The translations under genes and the position numbers were made by a program. The notes beneath the pieces were generated by a model. It searched no databases and was not told the DNA's origin. It saw nothing but the letters and a program-made list of their open reading frames with translations. From assembly GCA_945828585.1 (NCBI GenBank), contig CALZRN010000004.1:1-46712 (forward strand): DNA of 46,712 nucleotides. Direction: 5' to 3'. Positions 7,412 to 15,949 of the stretch are shown here, one piece after another (positions within the stretch are counted from its first letter, which is position 1; each line of letters starts with the position of its first letter). The stretch comes from an uncultured Bacteroidales bacterium (lineage in GTDB: Bacteria; Bacteroidota; Bacteroidia; Bacteroidales; Paludibacteraceae).

Positions 7412-8583
7412 TCGTCCCAGCCTATGCCTTTATATTTGTCGAGGTCCCATTCCTCTTCTACCTCGTTGAGGTAGATAGTTTGCTCCTCGTCGTCTTCTTG
7501 CGCCTCGGGCTCCTCTTTCTCTATCAGGGTCACGTCTATCGGTGCATGGCTGATCTCGATCACCTGGTTCTGCTCCTTGTTGAGTTCGGTCCACAACTGG
7601 TCTTTGAGTTCGTCGATGCCCTCGTTCGTGAGCGAGGAGATGGGTATCACGGGTATCTCCAGTTCTTTTCGCAGCGCGTCGAAATCAATCTCCGGCAGTT
7701 CGTTGCCCTCATCATCCACACGTGGCACATCCATCTTGCTGATTGCTAAGATTCTCGCCTTGCTCAGCAGTTCAGGATTATACTTTTCTAACTCGCGAAG
7801 AAGAATCCGATACTCGCCTTGTATATCTTCGCTGGTGGCGGGAACCATAAATAGAAGAACCGCGTTGCGCTCGATATGTCTCAGGAATCGGAGACCAAGA
7901 CCTTTGCCTTCACTGGCTCCCTCAATGATACCGGGAATATCCGCCATGCAGAAAGACCGGCCGTCGCGGTAAGAGACGATGCCTAATTGTGGCGTAAGGG
8001 TCGTGAAAGGATAGTCTGCTATCTCCGGCTTGGCTGCCGAGACAACACTTAGCAGCGTGGATTTGCCGGCATTAGGGAAGCCCACGAGACCCACATCGGC
8101 AAGCACCTTTAGTTGCATAATCACGGTGCGCTCTTGAGCCGGTTCGCCGGGCTGCGCATAACGAGGTGCCTGGTTTGTAGCCGTGCGGAAATGCCAGTTA
8201 CCCAGACCTCCGCGGCCGCCTTTTAATAGCACCACGCGCTCGTCATGTGCCTTCACCTCGCATATATATTCGCCGGTCTCGCCGTCGTAAACCACCGTTC
8301 CGCAAGGTACTTCGATAATCTTGTCCTCTCCGTCCTTGCCGAACGAACGGCTCTGACCGCCCTTACCGCCGTCGGTAGCCATGATATGCTTCTGGTACTT
8401 CAGATGCAGTAAGGTCCACAGGTTGCGGTTGCCGCGTAAGATCACCGACCCTCCTTTACCTCCGTCACCGCCGTCCGGACCGCCTTTCGGCAGATATTTC
8501 GCGCGGTGAAGGTGCATGCAACCTGCGCCACCCTTTCCAGAGCGGCAGTAGATCTTGACGTAGTCGATAAAATTAGCGGCCAT
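7408..8583 (-). CDS. obgE: Obg-family GTPase
   Basis: Essential ribosome-associated GTPase that acts in late 50S assembly and in nutrient and stress control. Glycine-rich Obg fold at residues 1-158, then the G domain: P-loop GFPNAGKS at 168-175, DIPG at 215-218 and SKMD at 282-285 in place of NKxD (Ser here is common in the family). The C-terminal part after about 330 is a long acidic tail, as in Bacteroidetes homologues. 391 aa is a normal length. It follows adk by 8 bases and overlaps clc by 4 bases, so the three genes are co-translated. Confidence 0.95.
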   Translation of the reverse strand: MAANFIDYVKIYCRSGKGGAGCMHLHRAKYLPKGGPDGGDGGKGGSVILRGNRNLWTLLHLKYQKHIMATDGGKGGQSRSFGKDGEDKIIEVPCGTVVYDGETGEYICEVKAHDERVVLLKGGRGGLGNWHFRTATNQAPRYAQPGEPAQERTVIMQLKVLADVGLVGFPNAGKSTLLSVVSAAKPEIADYPFTTLTPQLGIVSYRDGRSFCMADIPGIIEGASEGKGLGLRFLRHIERNAVLLFMVPATSEDIQGEYRILLRELEKYNPELLSKARILAISKMDVPRVDDEGNELPEIDFDALRKELEIPVIPISSLTNEGIDELKDQLWTELNKEQNQVIEISHAPIDVTLIEKEEPEAQEDDEEQTIYLNEVEEEWDLDKYKGIGWDE

Positions 8584-8591
8584 AAAAAATA

Positions 8592-9164
8592 TTATTTTGC
8601 GAGGTCAATAATTCGCTCGATCTGCAGGAACACGTCCTCTACCGAGTGATTGCCGTTCACGGTAAAATAATTACCGTGATGCAGGTAATAATGTGCGATA
8701 GGCTCCGTCTGATTGTGATAAACGGCGATGCGGTGACGGATGGTATTGAGGGTGTCATCCGCACGACCGCTCACTTTTCCACGATCAATCAGGCGTTGGA
8801 TCAGTAACTGCTCATCCACCAGGAGGTCGATCATGATCGCATCCATGTTGTATTTTTTGAGCAACTCGGTCAATGACTCTGCTTGGGAAACCGTACGAGG
8901 ATAGCCATCGAAAATAGTACCTTTGCAATCTGCCGGCAGCGAGGAGATATAATTCTCAATCACGCCGTACATCATCTCGTCCGGTACCAAGTTGCCTTTG
9001 GATATCAGTTCATCGATGCTTTTACCGAGTTCACTACCTTTGGCGATCTCTGCGCGCAGGACGTCACCTGTCGAGAGATGTTTCAAACCATATTTTTCTG
9101 CTATATACCCCGATTGCGTTCCTTTGCCGCTGCCCGGAGCACCACACAATATTATATTTAACAT
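8592..9164 (-). CDS. adk: adenylate kinase, short (lid-less) form
   Basis: Converts ATP + AMP to 2 ADP in the cytoplasm. P-loop GAPGSGKGT at residues 8-16, AMP-binding STGDVLR next to it, DGYPRT in the middle and GRADD after. At 190 aa it lacks the long zinc or lid insertion of the E. coli type, as is usual in Bacteroidetes. First gene of the adk-obgE-clc set. No clear -7 box stands between it and the hairpin after the HU gene, so it may depend partly on read-through from HU. Confidence 0.95.
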   Translation of the reverse strand: MLNIILCGAPGSGKGTQSGYIAEKYGLKHLSTGDVLRAEIAKGSELGKSIDELISKGNLVPDEMMYGVIENYISSLPADCKGTIFDGYPRTVSQAESLTELLKKYNMDAIMIDLLVDEQLLIQRLIDRGKVSGRADDTLNTIRHRIAVYHNQTEPIAHYYLHHGNYFTVNGNHSVEDVFLQIERIIDLAK

Positions 9165-9190
9165 AACTAATACCTTTTAATGAACAGACA

Positions 9191-9223
9191 AAACGAGTTG
9201 CCCGTTGGTAGGGCAACTCGTTT
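9191..9223 (-). terminator. hairpin terminator between HU and adk
   Basis: Perfect 13-base stem AAACGAGTTGCCC/GGGCAACTCGTTT with a 7-base loop. On the minus strand it follows the HU stop by about 20 bases and ends in a short TTTTG run, so termination may be partial. Confidence 0.75.
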
Positions 9224-9242
9224 ATGAAGCTACATTGCCTAA

Positions 9243-9506
9243 TTAGAGAGCAAATTTAGCACCCGGTTTGATTTTAACAACCTTGCGAGCCGGGATATCG
9301 ATAGCCTGCTTGGTTGCCGGGTTGATACCCTTGCGAGCAGCTTTGCTTACTACGTTGATAGAAGCGTAGCCAACGAGCTGTACGTTCTCACCTTTCTTAA
9401 CTGCCTCAACGGTTGCCTCAAGAGCTGCGTCAAGTACTTTTGCAACTTCTGCCTGCGGGAGCTCTACCTGAGCAGCAACCGCCTTTACGAGTTCGGATTT
9501 GTTCAT
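9243..9506 (-). CDS. HU family DNA-binding protein
   Basis: Small histone-like protein of 87 aa that bends and compacts DNA as a dimer. It starts MNKSELVKAVA and has the two N-terminal helices, the beta-arm segment (about residues 52-75, with INPATKQAI and IPARKVVKIKPG) and a short C-terminal helix, all as in HU-beta. Own promoter at 9567-9576 with an approximately 60-base leader, and a strong hairpin after the stop. Well-expressed-type codon use (GTT, GCT, AAG rich). Confidence 0.95.
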   Translation of the reverse strand: MNKSELVKAVAAQVELPQAEVAKVLDAALEATVEAVKKGENVQLVGYASINVVSKAARKGINPATKQAIDIPARKVVKIKPGAKFAL

Positions 9507-9566
9507 AACTTTGTGTTTTTTAGTTATTAATAATGTGAACTATTGATTCCTTTTTGGAAATACGCT

Positions 9567-9576
9567 TGCAAAGTTA
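9567..9576 (-). promoter_or_regulatory. -7 box of HU gene
   Basis: Minus strand TAACTTTGCA. It is back to back with the rhomboid promoter; the DNA between them is very rich in A and T runs. Confidence 0.75.
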
Positions 9577-9692
9577 CAACTTTTTCTTTATATACCAAAT
9601 ATTTTTGTAAAAAAAAATGCATTTTTTGCAAAAAAACGCGATTTTTTACACTTTTGGTGCATTTTTTGTGTGTTTATATGCGTATTTTTTAG

Positions 9693-9702
9693 TATCTTTG
9701 CA
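9693..9702 (+). promoter_or_regulatory. -7 box of rhomboid gene
   Basis: TATCTTTGCA, followed after only 6 bases by the ATG at 9709. The transcript would have almost no leader. This box lies inside the longer open frame that starts at 9670, so that upstream start can be excluded. Confidence 0.75.
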
Positions 9703-9708
9703 CTCGTT

Positions 9709-10473
9709 ATGCGTAATTTACCAAATGTAACCCGCTATTTGTTAATAGCCAACTTAGTAGTTTTTTTGTTGACAGGTATCCTGTCTCGTTATGGTATCGA
9801 TTTGAATGCCCTTTGTGGACTGCACTACTATGGTGCTGCGTCCTTTCATTGGTGGCAGCCGATCACGTACATGTTCCTCCATGCCAACTGGAGTCATATT
9901 TTCTTTAATATGTTTGCCGTGTGGATGTTTGCCCCGATGATTGAAAACGAATGGGGCGAACGTCGCTTCGCAATCTATTATCTGGTCTGCGGTTTAGGAG
10001 CTGCAGTTATCCAGGAGGTGGTGTGGGCGTTGATGCTCTCTAACATGAGCGACGCTTACGGAGCAGCATACCTGGCGCAGTATTCGTATTTCCTCAACAC
10101 CATCGGTGCCTCCGGAGCGGTCTTCGGCATCCTTTTCGCTTTCGGATGGCTCTACCCCTCGGTGCCCTTGTATTTCCTGTTTATCCCCATTCCCATACGT
10201 GCGCGCACGTTCGTTATTATATATGCGGCTATCGAACTCTTCGCCGGCTTGGGCTCCGTAGCGGGCTTCTCCGTGGATAACGTAGCGCATTTTGCCCATT
10301 TGGGCGGAATGCTCTTCGGATGGCTTCTGATCCTCTATTGGCGTAAGATGGAGTGGCGTGAACCGCGGTTCGGCAATCTCTGGCGCCGGATCAAAGAAAA
10401 AATAACCGGTCATGAGCACTTGGATAGTACAGATGACCGATTTAAAGATTATCATTACCACAAACGCGTGTGA
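9709..10473 (+). CDS. rhomboid family intramembrane serine protease
   Basis: Six-helix inner-membrane protease of 254 aa. Catalytic Ser135 in GASGAVFG and His196 in AHFAHLGG form the dyad; HANWSHIFFNMF (59-70) holds the conserved HxxxN oxyanion residues. A short basic cytoplasmic tail follows. The start is the ATG at 9709, because the -7 box ends at 9702. Rhomboids cut single-pass membrane proteins within or next to the membrane; the substrate cannot be told. The gene converges on the EEP gene with three bases between the two stops. Confidence 0.92.
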   Translation: MRNLPNVTRYLLIANLVVFLLTGILSRYGIDLNALCGLHYYGAASFHWWQPITYMFLHANWSHIFFNMFAVWMFAPMIENEWGERRFAIYYLVCGLGAAVIQEVVWALMLSNMSDAYGAAYLAQYSYFLNTIGASGAVFGILFAFGWLYPSVPLYFLFIPIPIRARTFVIIYAAIELFAGLGSVAGFSVDNVAHFAHLGGMLFGWLLILYWRKMEWREPRFGNLWRRIKEKITGHEHLDSTDDRFKDYHYHKRV

Positions 10474-10476
10474 TTT

Positions 10477-11280
10477 TTACCACTCGATAGTGGCAACAAC
10501 CGGCTTGTGATCCGAGCCGGTTGTTTCTTTGACCTCGCACGCCGTGGGCTGCAGGCTCTCCGACGACAGGATATAATCGATCCGCAAGCCATATCCTCTT
10601 TTCTCGCACGTCGCGCCCCATTCCCAGGGATGCGTACTGCTCCATGCATCGTGCAAACCTCTGCTGATATGCCAATAGGCATAACTCAGTACCGGCGCAT
10701 TGAAATCTCCGACTACGACTACCGGATACGGACTCGCCTCTATCTCTCTTCGCACTACTCGCGCTTGATTATTACGCAAACCTACCGCGCGTTTCCATTT
10801 GGCTTTCAGACGCCTGAAAGAGGACATGAAACCCTCGTAATTGCGTTGTGTCTCCGCTTCGATGAGGTCATCCGGAGTGAAACTATAGGACTCTAAATGA
10901 TTGTTTATCAGCCGAATAGTATCGTTCCCCACCACTATATCGCAGCGGTTGGAAAGATTACCCCGTGTCTCGTAGTGGATACTTTGCTTGTTGACAAGCG
11001 GATATTTGGACCAAACCATCGTACCGTATTGGTGCCTCTTGTTGTACACCGAGAAATCCAGATATGAGTATGGATATTTTTGTCCCAGAACGCGCTTCAC
11101 ATCCGGTAAAGTAAGGAATTGGGCGTCCTTATATACATCTACCTCCTGCAGACAGATGACATCCGCGTCTTGCGCCGTCAGATAGTGCAGGACCTCGTTC
11201 TTCCCGGGTTTTTCAAAACCACCCATCCGGCCCGTGTTCCATGTCAAAACGGTAATCGCTATGAGGATAAAATGGCTCAT
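10477..11280 (-). CDS. endonuclease/exonuclease/phosphatase (EEP) family protein
   Basis: Metal-dependent phosphoesterase fold of 267 aa. Motifs in order: LTWNTGRMGG near the N-terminus, DADVICLQEVD with the metal-binding Glu, INNHLES, VVGDFNAP and GSDHKPV with the catalytic His. The frame is open back to 11445, but the ATG at 11278-11280 overlaps the porX TGA by four bases and starts just before the first fold strand, with a hydrophobic SHFILIAITVL that may be a membrane anchor or signal. Substrate (nucleic acid, lipid or inositol phosphate) is not determinable. It is translationally coupled to porX. Confidence 0.88.
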   Translation of the reverse strand: MSHFILIAITVLTWNTGRMGGFEKPGKNEVLHYLTAQDADVICLQEVDVYKDAQFLTLPDVKRVLGQKYPYSYLDFSVYNKRHQYGTMVWSKYPLVNKQSIHYETRGNLSNRCDIVVGNDTIRLINNHLESYSFTPDDLIEAETQRNYEGFMSSFRRLKAKWKRAVGLRNNQARVVRREIEASPYPVVVVGDFNAPVLSYAYWHISRGLHDAWSSTHPWEWGATCEKRGYGLRIDYILSSESLQPTACEVKETTGSDHKPVVATIEW

Positions 11281-12833
11281 TTCTTCGGACTCAGAGTTAC
11301 CAGCGGGATAATCATCTCTTCCAGCGAAATGCCGCCGTGTTGGAAGGTGTTGCGGTAGTATTGCGCGTAGTAGTTGAACTGATTCGGATATGCAAAAAAG
11401 TCGCTTCCCGTACAGAACGCATAACTGCTGCTCACGTTCGGACAAGGCAATCCCACTTTCTTCGGGTGCTCGATGGTGAACACGTTTTTGGAGCTGCAGT
11501 TCAGCGCTTTGCCTACTTTGTAACGGATATTGGTATTCGTATTTTTGTCGGCAATGATTTGTACGGCGTTTTTAACCCGTGTCGTACCATGATCGGTTGT
11601 CAGCACGACCGTAAACCCTAATTCCGAGGCGCGGCGGAGAAGTTCATAGGTCGGCGAGTGCTTAAACCAACTGATGGTCAGACTGCGGTAAGCCGCTTCG
11701 TCATTCGCCAACTCGCGCATCATCTTGCTTTCCGTCCGGGAGTGAGAAAGCATATCGATGAAATTCAGCACAACGATGTTCAGCGGCGCTTGCGCGCCTT
11801 TCAGTTGATGAATGACACGCTCGCAGAAATCACTCTCGTTCACCTTCCAGTAGTTGAAACTCTCCCGTCTCCGATAGCGGTCCAGCAGGGTCTGTACCAA
11901 CTCTTTCTCATACTGGTTTTTGCTCTCTTCATCGCCTTCTTCGACCCAGTAATCGGGAAACATCTCTTGGATCTGAAGTGGCATCAGGCCGGAGAAAATA
12001 GCATTCCGGGCATATTGGGTAGCTGTCGGCAAAATAGAAGTGTACTGTTCCTCCGTACGGATGGTGAAAAACTCGCTGATCAGCGGCTGGATACATTTCC
12101 ATTGGTCGTACCGGAAATTGTCTATCACGCAAAGCAGCACTTTCTCCCCTTTGTCCAGAAGAGGAAAAACGCTGTGTTTCATCACGTCCTGCGACATGAT
12201 CGGCCGTTGCGCATTCTCTTCAAACCACCCCTCGTAGTTCTTGGCGACCCATTTGCTGAAGGCGGCATTCGCTTGCGTCCGTTGGTCGGCAATCAGACTG
12301 CGCATGCCCGAATGACCTGCCTGCTCCTCTACGTCCGCTAACTCCAGGTCCCATTTGCTCAGACTGCGTTCGATAGCCTGCCATTCCTCGATGGTGGAGG
12401 CGGTATCGATCATATACGAGATGTCGCTCCACTCCTGACGGTAGTTTTGCTGCACTTGTTCGGTCACGATCTCCTGTTGGTGAATATGTTTCTTCAGACA
12501 AAGCAGGATCTGACTCGGATTAACCGGCTTGATCAGGTAATCGGCGATCTTCTCGCCGATGGCCTGCTCCATAATGTGCTCCTCCTCGCTCTTCGTGATC
12601 ATCACTACCGGCACTTCCGGATGAAGACGCTTGATCTCCTGCAAGGTCTCCAGACCGCTCATGCCGGGCATGTTTTCGTCAAGAAACACGATATCCGGAG
12701 CGTCTAATCCTAGACCATTCAGCGCATCTTCCCCATTGCTGGCGGTGATGACCTCGTAGTTCTTTTCTTTCAGATAAATAATGTACGGCTGCAACAAGTC
12801 GATCTCGTCGTCAACCCATAAAATCCTATTCAT
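11277..12833 (-). CDS. porX: PorX-type response regulator with PglZ domain
   Basis: Response regulator of the type IX secretion system. Receiver domain at residues 1-120 with acidic D8 and D9, phospho-acceptor D52 in DIVFLDENMPG and the conserved Lys at LIKP; then a helical linker and a PglZ (alkaline-phosphatase-like) domain from about 190 to the end, with VLLCVIDNFRYDQW, VVLTTDHGTTRVKN and MLSHSR. In Porphyromonas gingivalis PorX pairs with PorY, regulates T9SS genes and hydrolyses cyclic oligonucleotides. 518 aa is a normal length. The -7 box ends two bases before the ATG, so the mRNA appears leaderless. Followed, with a 4-base overlap, by the EEP gene. Confidence 0.93.
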   Translation of the reverse strand: MNRILWVDDEIDLLQPYIIYLKEKNYEVITASNGEDALNGLGLDAPDIVFLDENMPGMSGLETLQEIKRLHPEVPVVMITKSEEEHIMEQAIGEKIADYLIKPVNPSQILLCLKKHIHQQEIVTEQVQQNYRQEWSDISYMIDTASTIEEWQAIERSLSKWDLELADVEEQAGHSGMRSLIADQRTQANAAFSKWVAKNYEGWFEENAQRPIMSQDVMKHSVFPLLDKGEKVLLCVIDNFRYDQWKCIQPLISEFFTIRTEEQYTSILPTATQYARNAIFSGLMPLQIQEMFPDYWVEEGDEESKNQYEKELVQTLLDRYRRRESFNYWKVNESDFCERVIHQLKGAQAPLNIVVLNFIDMLSHSRTESKMMRELANDEAAYRSLTISWFKHSPTYELLRRASELGFTVVLTTDHGTTRVKNAVQIIADKNTNTNIRYKVGKALNCSSKNVFTIEHPKKVGLPCPNVSSSYAFCTGSDFFAYPNQFNYYAQYYRNTFQHGGISLEEMIIPLVTLSPKK

Positions 12834-12835
12834 GC

Positions 12836-12845
12836 TGCAAAATTA
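12836..12845 (-). promoter_or_regulatory. -7 box of porX, immediately at the start codon
   Basis: Minus strand TAATTTTGCA, then GC, then ATG. With the Bacteroidetes start site a few bases after TTTG, the RNA should begin at or next to the A of the ATG. Confidence 0.75.
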
Positions 12846-12913
12846 GTATTTTTTTTTCACATATGCAAGAATAGTGCCATTTTTATTTATCCAAAAACTT
12901 TTTTACCGCTTTC

Positions 12914-15148
12914 TTACCATTTTACTACAAATCCTGCGTGTACATTGATGCCCGCTTGCGCGTAGTACCATGGCCAGCATGCTTTGCCGTCCTGAAAATA
13001 GGAGCAGTCGCTACCGCCGTTTGACGCATATTTTGCGTTAAAGATATTATTGAGTTGGCAGAGCAATTTGATGTTTGGCACTCCTTTTTTCTCTTTGCAC
13101 CATTGTTTCATCGGCAGGCTGTACTCCAAGTGTACGTTCGTCGTCGTGTAGGCTTTGAGCGCAGCGGTCACGTTCTGAGTGTTGTCCAAGTACTGTTTGC
13201 TTGTGACGTTCGTCTGAATGGTTCCTACAAAACCTGCGTAGTCAAAGGTAAAGAGGCTCATCGCTGTGATGGTCGGAGAAAAAGCGATAGTCGTTTCTTT
13301 GAAGAACACCTCTTCTTCTCCTACCTCTTCCCAGTTCTCGTCATAACGGGTGATAGTCTCCGTATAGTTCTGTATCTTGTTACGGCTCACAACCATGTTT
13401 CCTTCCCATCTGAACCAGTTGGTTATCCGTACGCCGGCCATCAGTTCCATACCCATCCGGTAGGAGTCTTTCACGTTCGTTGTGCTCTGTTTACCTACGT
13501 CGTTTACGCGCCCTGTCAGTACCAACTGGTTGTCGTAATCCATGAAATAGAGGTTGAGACCTATATTAAAACGCCTGTGCGCGTACGTATAACCTAACTC
13601 ATAGTCATATAACGTCTCCGCTTGGGGCATCTTGCCTATATAAGACTGCGTGGAGGGATCGTAGATGATGTTTTCTGTGTAGTTGGCGCGGCTGGGTTCG
13701 CGGTTAGCCATGGCGAATGAACCTGATAGCAGGTGTCCGTGATTTTGGTAGGTCAAACCGGCTTTGGGGTTGAAAAAATGAAAATCCTTGGCAAACGGCA
13801 ATTCAGTCATGCTGTCGTCACTTATACCTTTCATCGTGTAACGGATGAAACGGTATTGCAGGTCTGCATATAACGCCAGTTTCTCCTGAGCTTTGTTGAT
13901 CACTCGCCAGTTGACTTTTGCATACGTGTTGAAATCAATCTTGTTGGCGGAGTTGCGATAGTATTCGTAGTGGAAAGGAAGTGGGGTGGCGGAAGGTGTC
14001 TCTAAATAGTCCAGAATACCCCAGTGGGCTCCAATATAATCGTTCGCCGCAGCACCGAATTGCGCATCTACGTTTTCGGAAATATATTTGGCTGAAACTA
14101 CGGCGCCGGCAAAATGGTTATCCAGCCATTTCTGGTAAAAACCATAGCTCTTGCCACTGTCGTTGAGGCCCCAATAAGTGTATTTTTTCTTTTTGTATTG
14201 TTCGTAATTGCCTTTCCCGTGCGTGTAATGCAAGGTGGCGTTGAGGCTCCACTGATGCGTAAAACGATGAGTGACAGCGAGTTGTGCATGTTGCTGGGCA
14301 TACGTGTCCCAGTTCAGCGAGTCGGCGGGATTAGTACGTCTGTCTTTGCTGTTCAGTCCATACGCGGTCTCGTAGTCCACGCCTTCCCATGCTTGAGCGG
14401 TCTTCTCACTGCCGCCGAAGATACGTGCCACTACCTGTGTCTGCTTCCCGTACCAGCCGAAATCACCGTAGTAGCTGTAAAGATCGCTTGTCGAGTGGTA
14501 TAGAAAACCATCGGAGTTGACCTTCGAGAATCGCGCGTTCGCCATCCATTTTCCAGGCAGAACCACATGTGCGTTCACCACTTCGCGGAAGGTGTTGTAC
14601 ATACCGCCGTTAAAAGCTATCGTTACACTGGAAACGGTATCTTTATTGCCGCTTTGCATGTTTAGACTTGCTCCGAAAGAAGCCGACCCGTTGGTACTTG
14701 TACCCACACCGCGTTGTACATCGATCTGCGAAAGTGACGAACTCATATCCGTCATGTTCACCCAGAAAACGCCCTGGCTCTCGCTGTCGTTCAAAGGGAC
14801 GTCGTTGACCGTCATGTTGATACGTGTGTGGTCGGTCCCGCGCACACGGAAATACGTGTATCCTACGCCTAAACCGTCATCCGAAGTGACCTGCAAACCC
14901 GGAGTGGTGGAGAGTAGGTACGGCAGGCTCTGACCCGTGTTGTCGCGGTTCAGATCACCGTTCTTGACGGTCGTACTGGAAACGGTCTGCTGCTCCACGC
15001 GCTGCGCGGTGACCTCTACCTCCTGGATCTGAAAATCATTGACGGACAATGTGTCCTCACTCGTCTGCCCGAACGCAGACATAACTGGTGCGAATGCACC
15101 AAAAACCATCAACCATACATGGTTGATTGAAAGAATGTTTTTTCTCAT
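12914..15148 (-). CDS. TonB-dependent outer-membrane receptor, probably for thiamin compounds
   Basis: Outer-membrane active transporter of 744 aa. Signal peptide at about 1-28 (MRKNILSINHVWLMVFGAF...GQ), a TonB-box-like/early region VNDFQIQEVEVTAQRVEQQ, plug domain at about 45-165 (QSLPYLLSTTPGLQV, FRVRGTDHTRINMTVNDVPLNDSE) and a 22-strand barrel to the C-terminal aromatic-ending VVKW. The frame is open to 15244, but the upstream part is a TPP riboswitch, so the start is the ATG at 15146-15148. The riboswitch makes thiamin or a thiamin phosphate the most likely cargo; no other thi gene is nearby. It stands alone, 65 bases before the porX promoter region. Confidence 0.92.
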   Translation of the reverse strand: MRKNILSINHVWLMVFGAFAPVMSAFGQTSEDTLSVNDFQIQEVEVTAQRVEQQTVSSTTVKNGDLNRDNTGQSLPYLLSTTPGLQVTSDDGLGVGYTYFRVRGTDHTRINMTVNDVPLNDSESQGVFWVNMTDMSSSLSQIDVQRGVGTSTNGSASFGASLNMQSGNKDTVSSVTIAFNGGMYNTFREVVNAHVVLPGKWMANARFSKVNSDGFLYHSTSDLYSYYGDFGWYGKQTQVVARIFGGSEKTAQAWEGVDYETAYGLNSKDRRTNPADSLNWDTYAQQHAQLAVTHRFTHQWSLNATLHYTHGKGNYEQYKKKKYTYWGLNDSGKSYGFYQKWLDNHFAGAVVSAKYISENVDAQFGAAANDYIGAHWGILDYLETPSATPLPFHYEYYRNSANKIDFNTYAKVNWRVINKAQEKLALYADLQYRFIRYTMKGISDDSMTELPFAKDFHFFNPKAGLTYQNHGHLLSGSFAMANREPSRANYTENIIYDPSTQSYIGKMPQAETLYDYELGYTYAHRRFNIGLNLYFMDYDNQLVLTGRVNDVGKQSTTNVKDSYRMGMELMAGVRITNWFRWEGNMVVSRNKIQNYTETITRYDENWEEVGEEEVFFKETTIAFSPTITAMSLFTFDYAGFVGTIQTNVTSKQYLDNTQNVTAALKAYTTTNVHLEYSLPMKQWCKEKKGVPNIKLLCQLNNIFNAKYASNGGSDCSYFQDGKACWPWYYAQAGINVHAGFVVKW

Positions 15149-15149
15149 T

Positions 15150-15250
15150 TTCTTTAGCAGCATTACCTGCCCAAGTTCAACGGGTTTTATCTCAGCCAAA
15201 ATATAGGACCCACGCAGATTTTTAATCTGTGGGGAGAGCGGCACCCCGAA
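15150..15250 (-). promoter_or_regulatory. TPP (THI-box) riboswitch
   Basis: On the minus strand the leader carries the conserved parts of the thiamin-pyrophosphate aptamer in order: GGGGTGC (15241-15247), the variable P3 hairpin CCCACAGATT/AATCTGCGTGGG, GGCTGAGATAAAACCC (CUGAGA core), GAACTTG, then the GGTAATGCTGC 3' core and closing CTAAAG. The aptamer ends at the start codon of the TonB receptor, which suggests control by hiding the start region when TPP is bound. Confidence 0.87.
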
Positions 15251-15291
15251 TGAAGATGACAGAATGTTAATGTTCGTTTGTTAAAAAATCG

Positions 15292-15301
15292 TGCAAAAGT
15301 A
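15292..15301 (-). promoter_or_regulatory. -7 box of TonB receptor unit
   Basis: Minus strand TACTTTTGCA about 45 bases upstream of the first aptamer base, as needed for the riboswitch to be transcribed. Confidence 0.7.
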
Positions 15302-15333
15302 CAAAAAAATTTTGATATTTCAAAAAAAAGCAG

Positions 15334-15341
15334 TAAATTTG
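15334..15341 (+). promoter_or_regulatory. -7 box of pRiA4b-like/miaA operon
   Basis: TAAATTTG, followed by a leader of about 45 bases to the ATG at 15390. It diverges from the TonB receptor promoter. Confidence 0.6.
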
Positions 15342-15389
15342 TGCGCATTTTTTTGAAAACTACATTTTTGAACTTAATTTTTTGAAAAT

Positions 15390-15941
15390 ATGATATATAA
15401 ATTTACTTTCTCGTGTGAAGAGGGCGACCCTAATTTCCGCCGCGTCTTTGAGGCTTCGGCCGATGCTACTTTTCTGGAGCTGCACGAGGCTATCTTGAAG
15501 AGTGTGGGCTATCCCGATGACCAGATGACCTCGTTCTTCCTCTGCAACGACGAGTGGGAGAAAGGCCAGGAGATTACCCTCGTGGAGATGGACTCCAACT
15601 TCGAGTACGACAACATGGTCATGAATGAGACCCACCTCAATGATCTCATTGAGGAGCAGGGCCAGCGTCTGATCTATGTCTTCGATCCGATGTTCGAGCG
15701 CTATTTCTTCGGCTCGCTCAAAGAGATCAAGCCGGGTACCATGACCGGAGTAGAGTGTGTGGAGAGCAAGGGCAAAGCGCCGAAGCAACTGAAATCCGAG
15801 GATCCTTTGGCAGGGGGCGGTGCCGGCAAGGGCAACGATGATTTCATGTTTGATGACGAGTTCAAGGACGAGTACGATCTGGGCGATATCGACATGGAGG
15901 GTTTCCAGGACCTCAGTTTCGATGATGGCACCATGTTCTAA
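15390..15941 (+). CDS. plasmid pRiA4b ORF-3-like family protein, 183 aa
   Basis: Member of the pRiA4b-ORF3-like family (also called IS1096 passenger TnpR-like). The N-terminal two-thirds is a compact alpha/beta domain (MIYKFTFSCEE..., FLELHEAILKSVGY, SFFLCNDEW, LIYVFDPMFERYFF); the last 40 residues are very acidic with FDDEFKDEYDLGDID, preceded by a Gly-rich linker. The biochemical role is unknown. In Bacteroidales this gene regularly precedes miaA, as here, with 8 bases between, and the acidic tail is a usual feature. Despite the family name there is no transposon here. Confidence 0.88.
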   Translation: MIYKFTFSCEEGDPNFRRVFEASADATFLELHEAILKSVGYPDDQMTSFFLCNDEWEKGQEITLVEMDSNFEYDNMVMNETHLNDLIEEQGQRLIYVFDPMFERYFFGSLKEIKPGTMTGVECVESKGKAPKQLKSEDPLAGGGAGKGNDDFMFDDEFKDEYDLGDIDMEGFQDLSFDDGTMF

Positions 15942-15949
15942 ATGACCCA

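Noticed and set aside
15390-15941. Transposon remnant, from the family name IS1096 passenger/pRiA4b ORF-3
   Set aside because: No transposase, inverted ends or target duplication; the gene is a regular neighbour of miaA in Bacteroidales.
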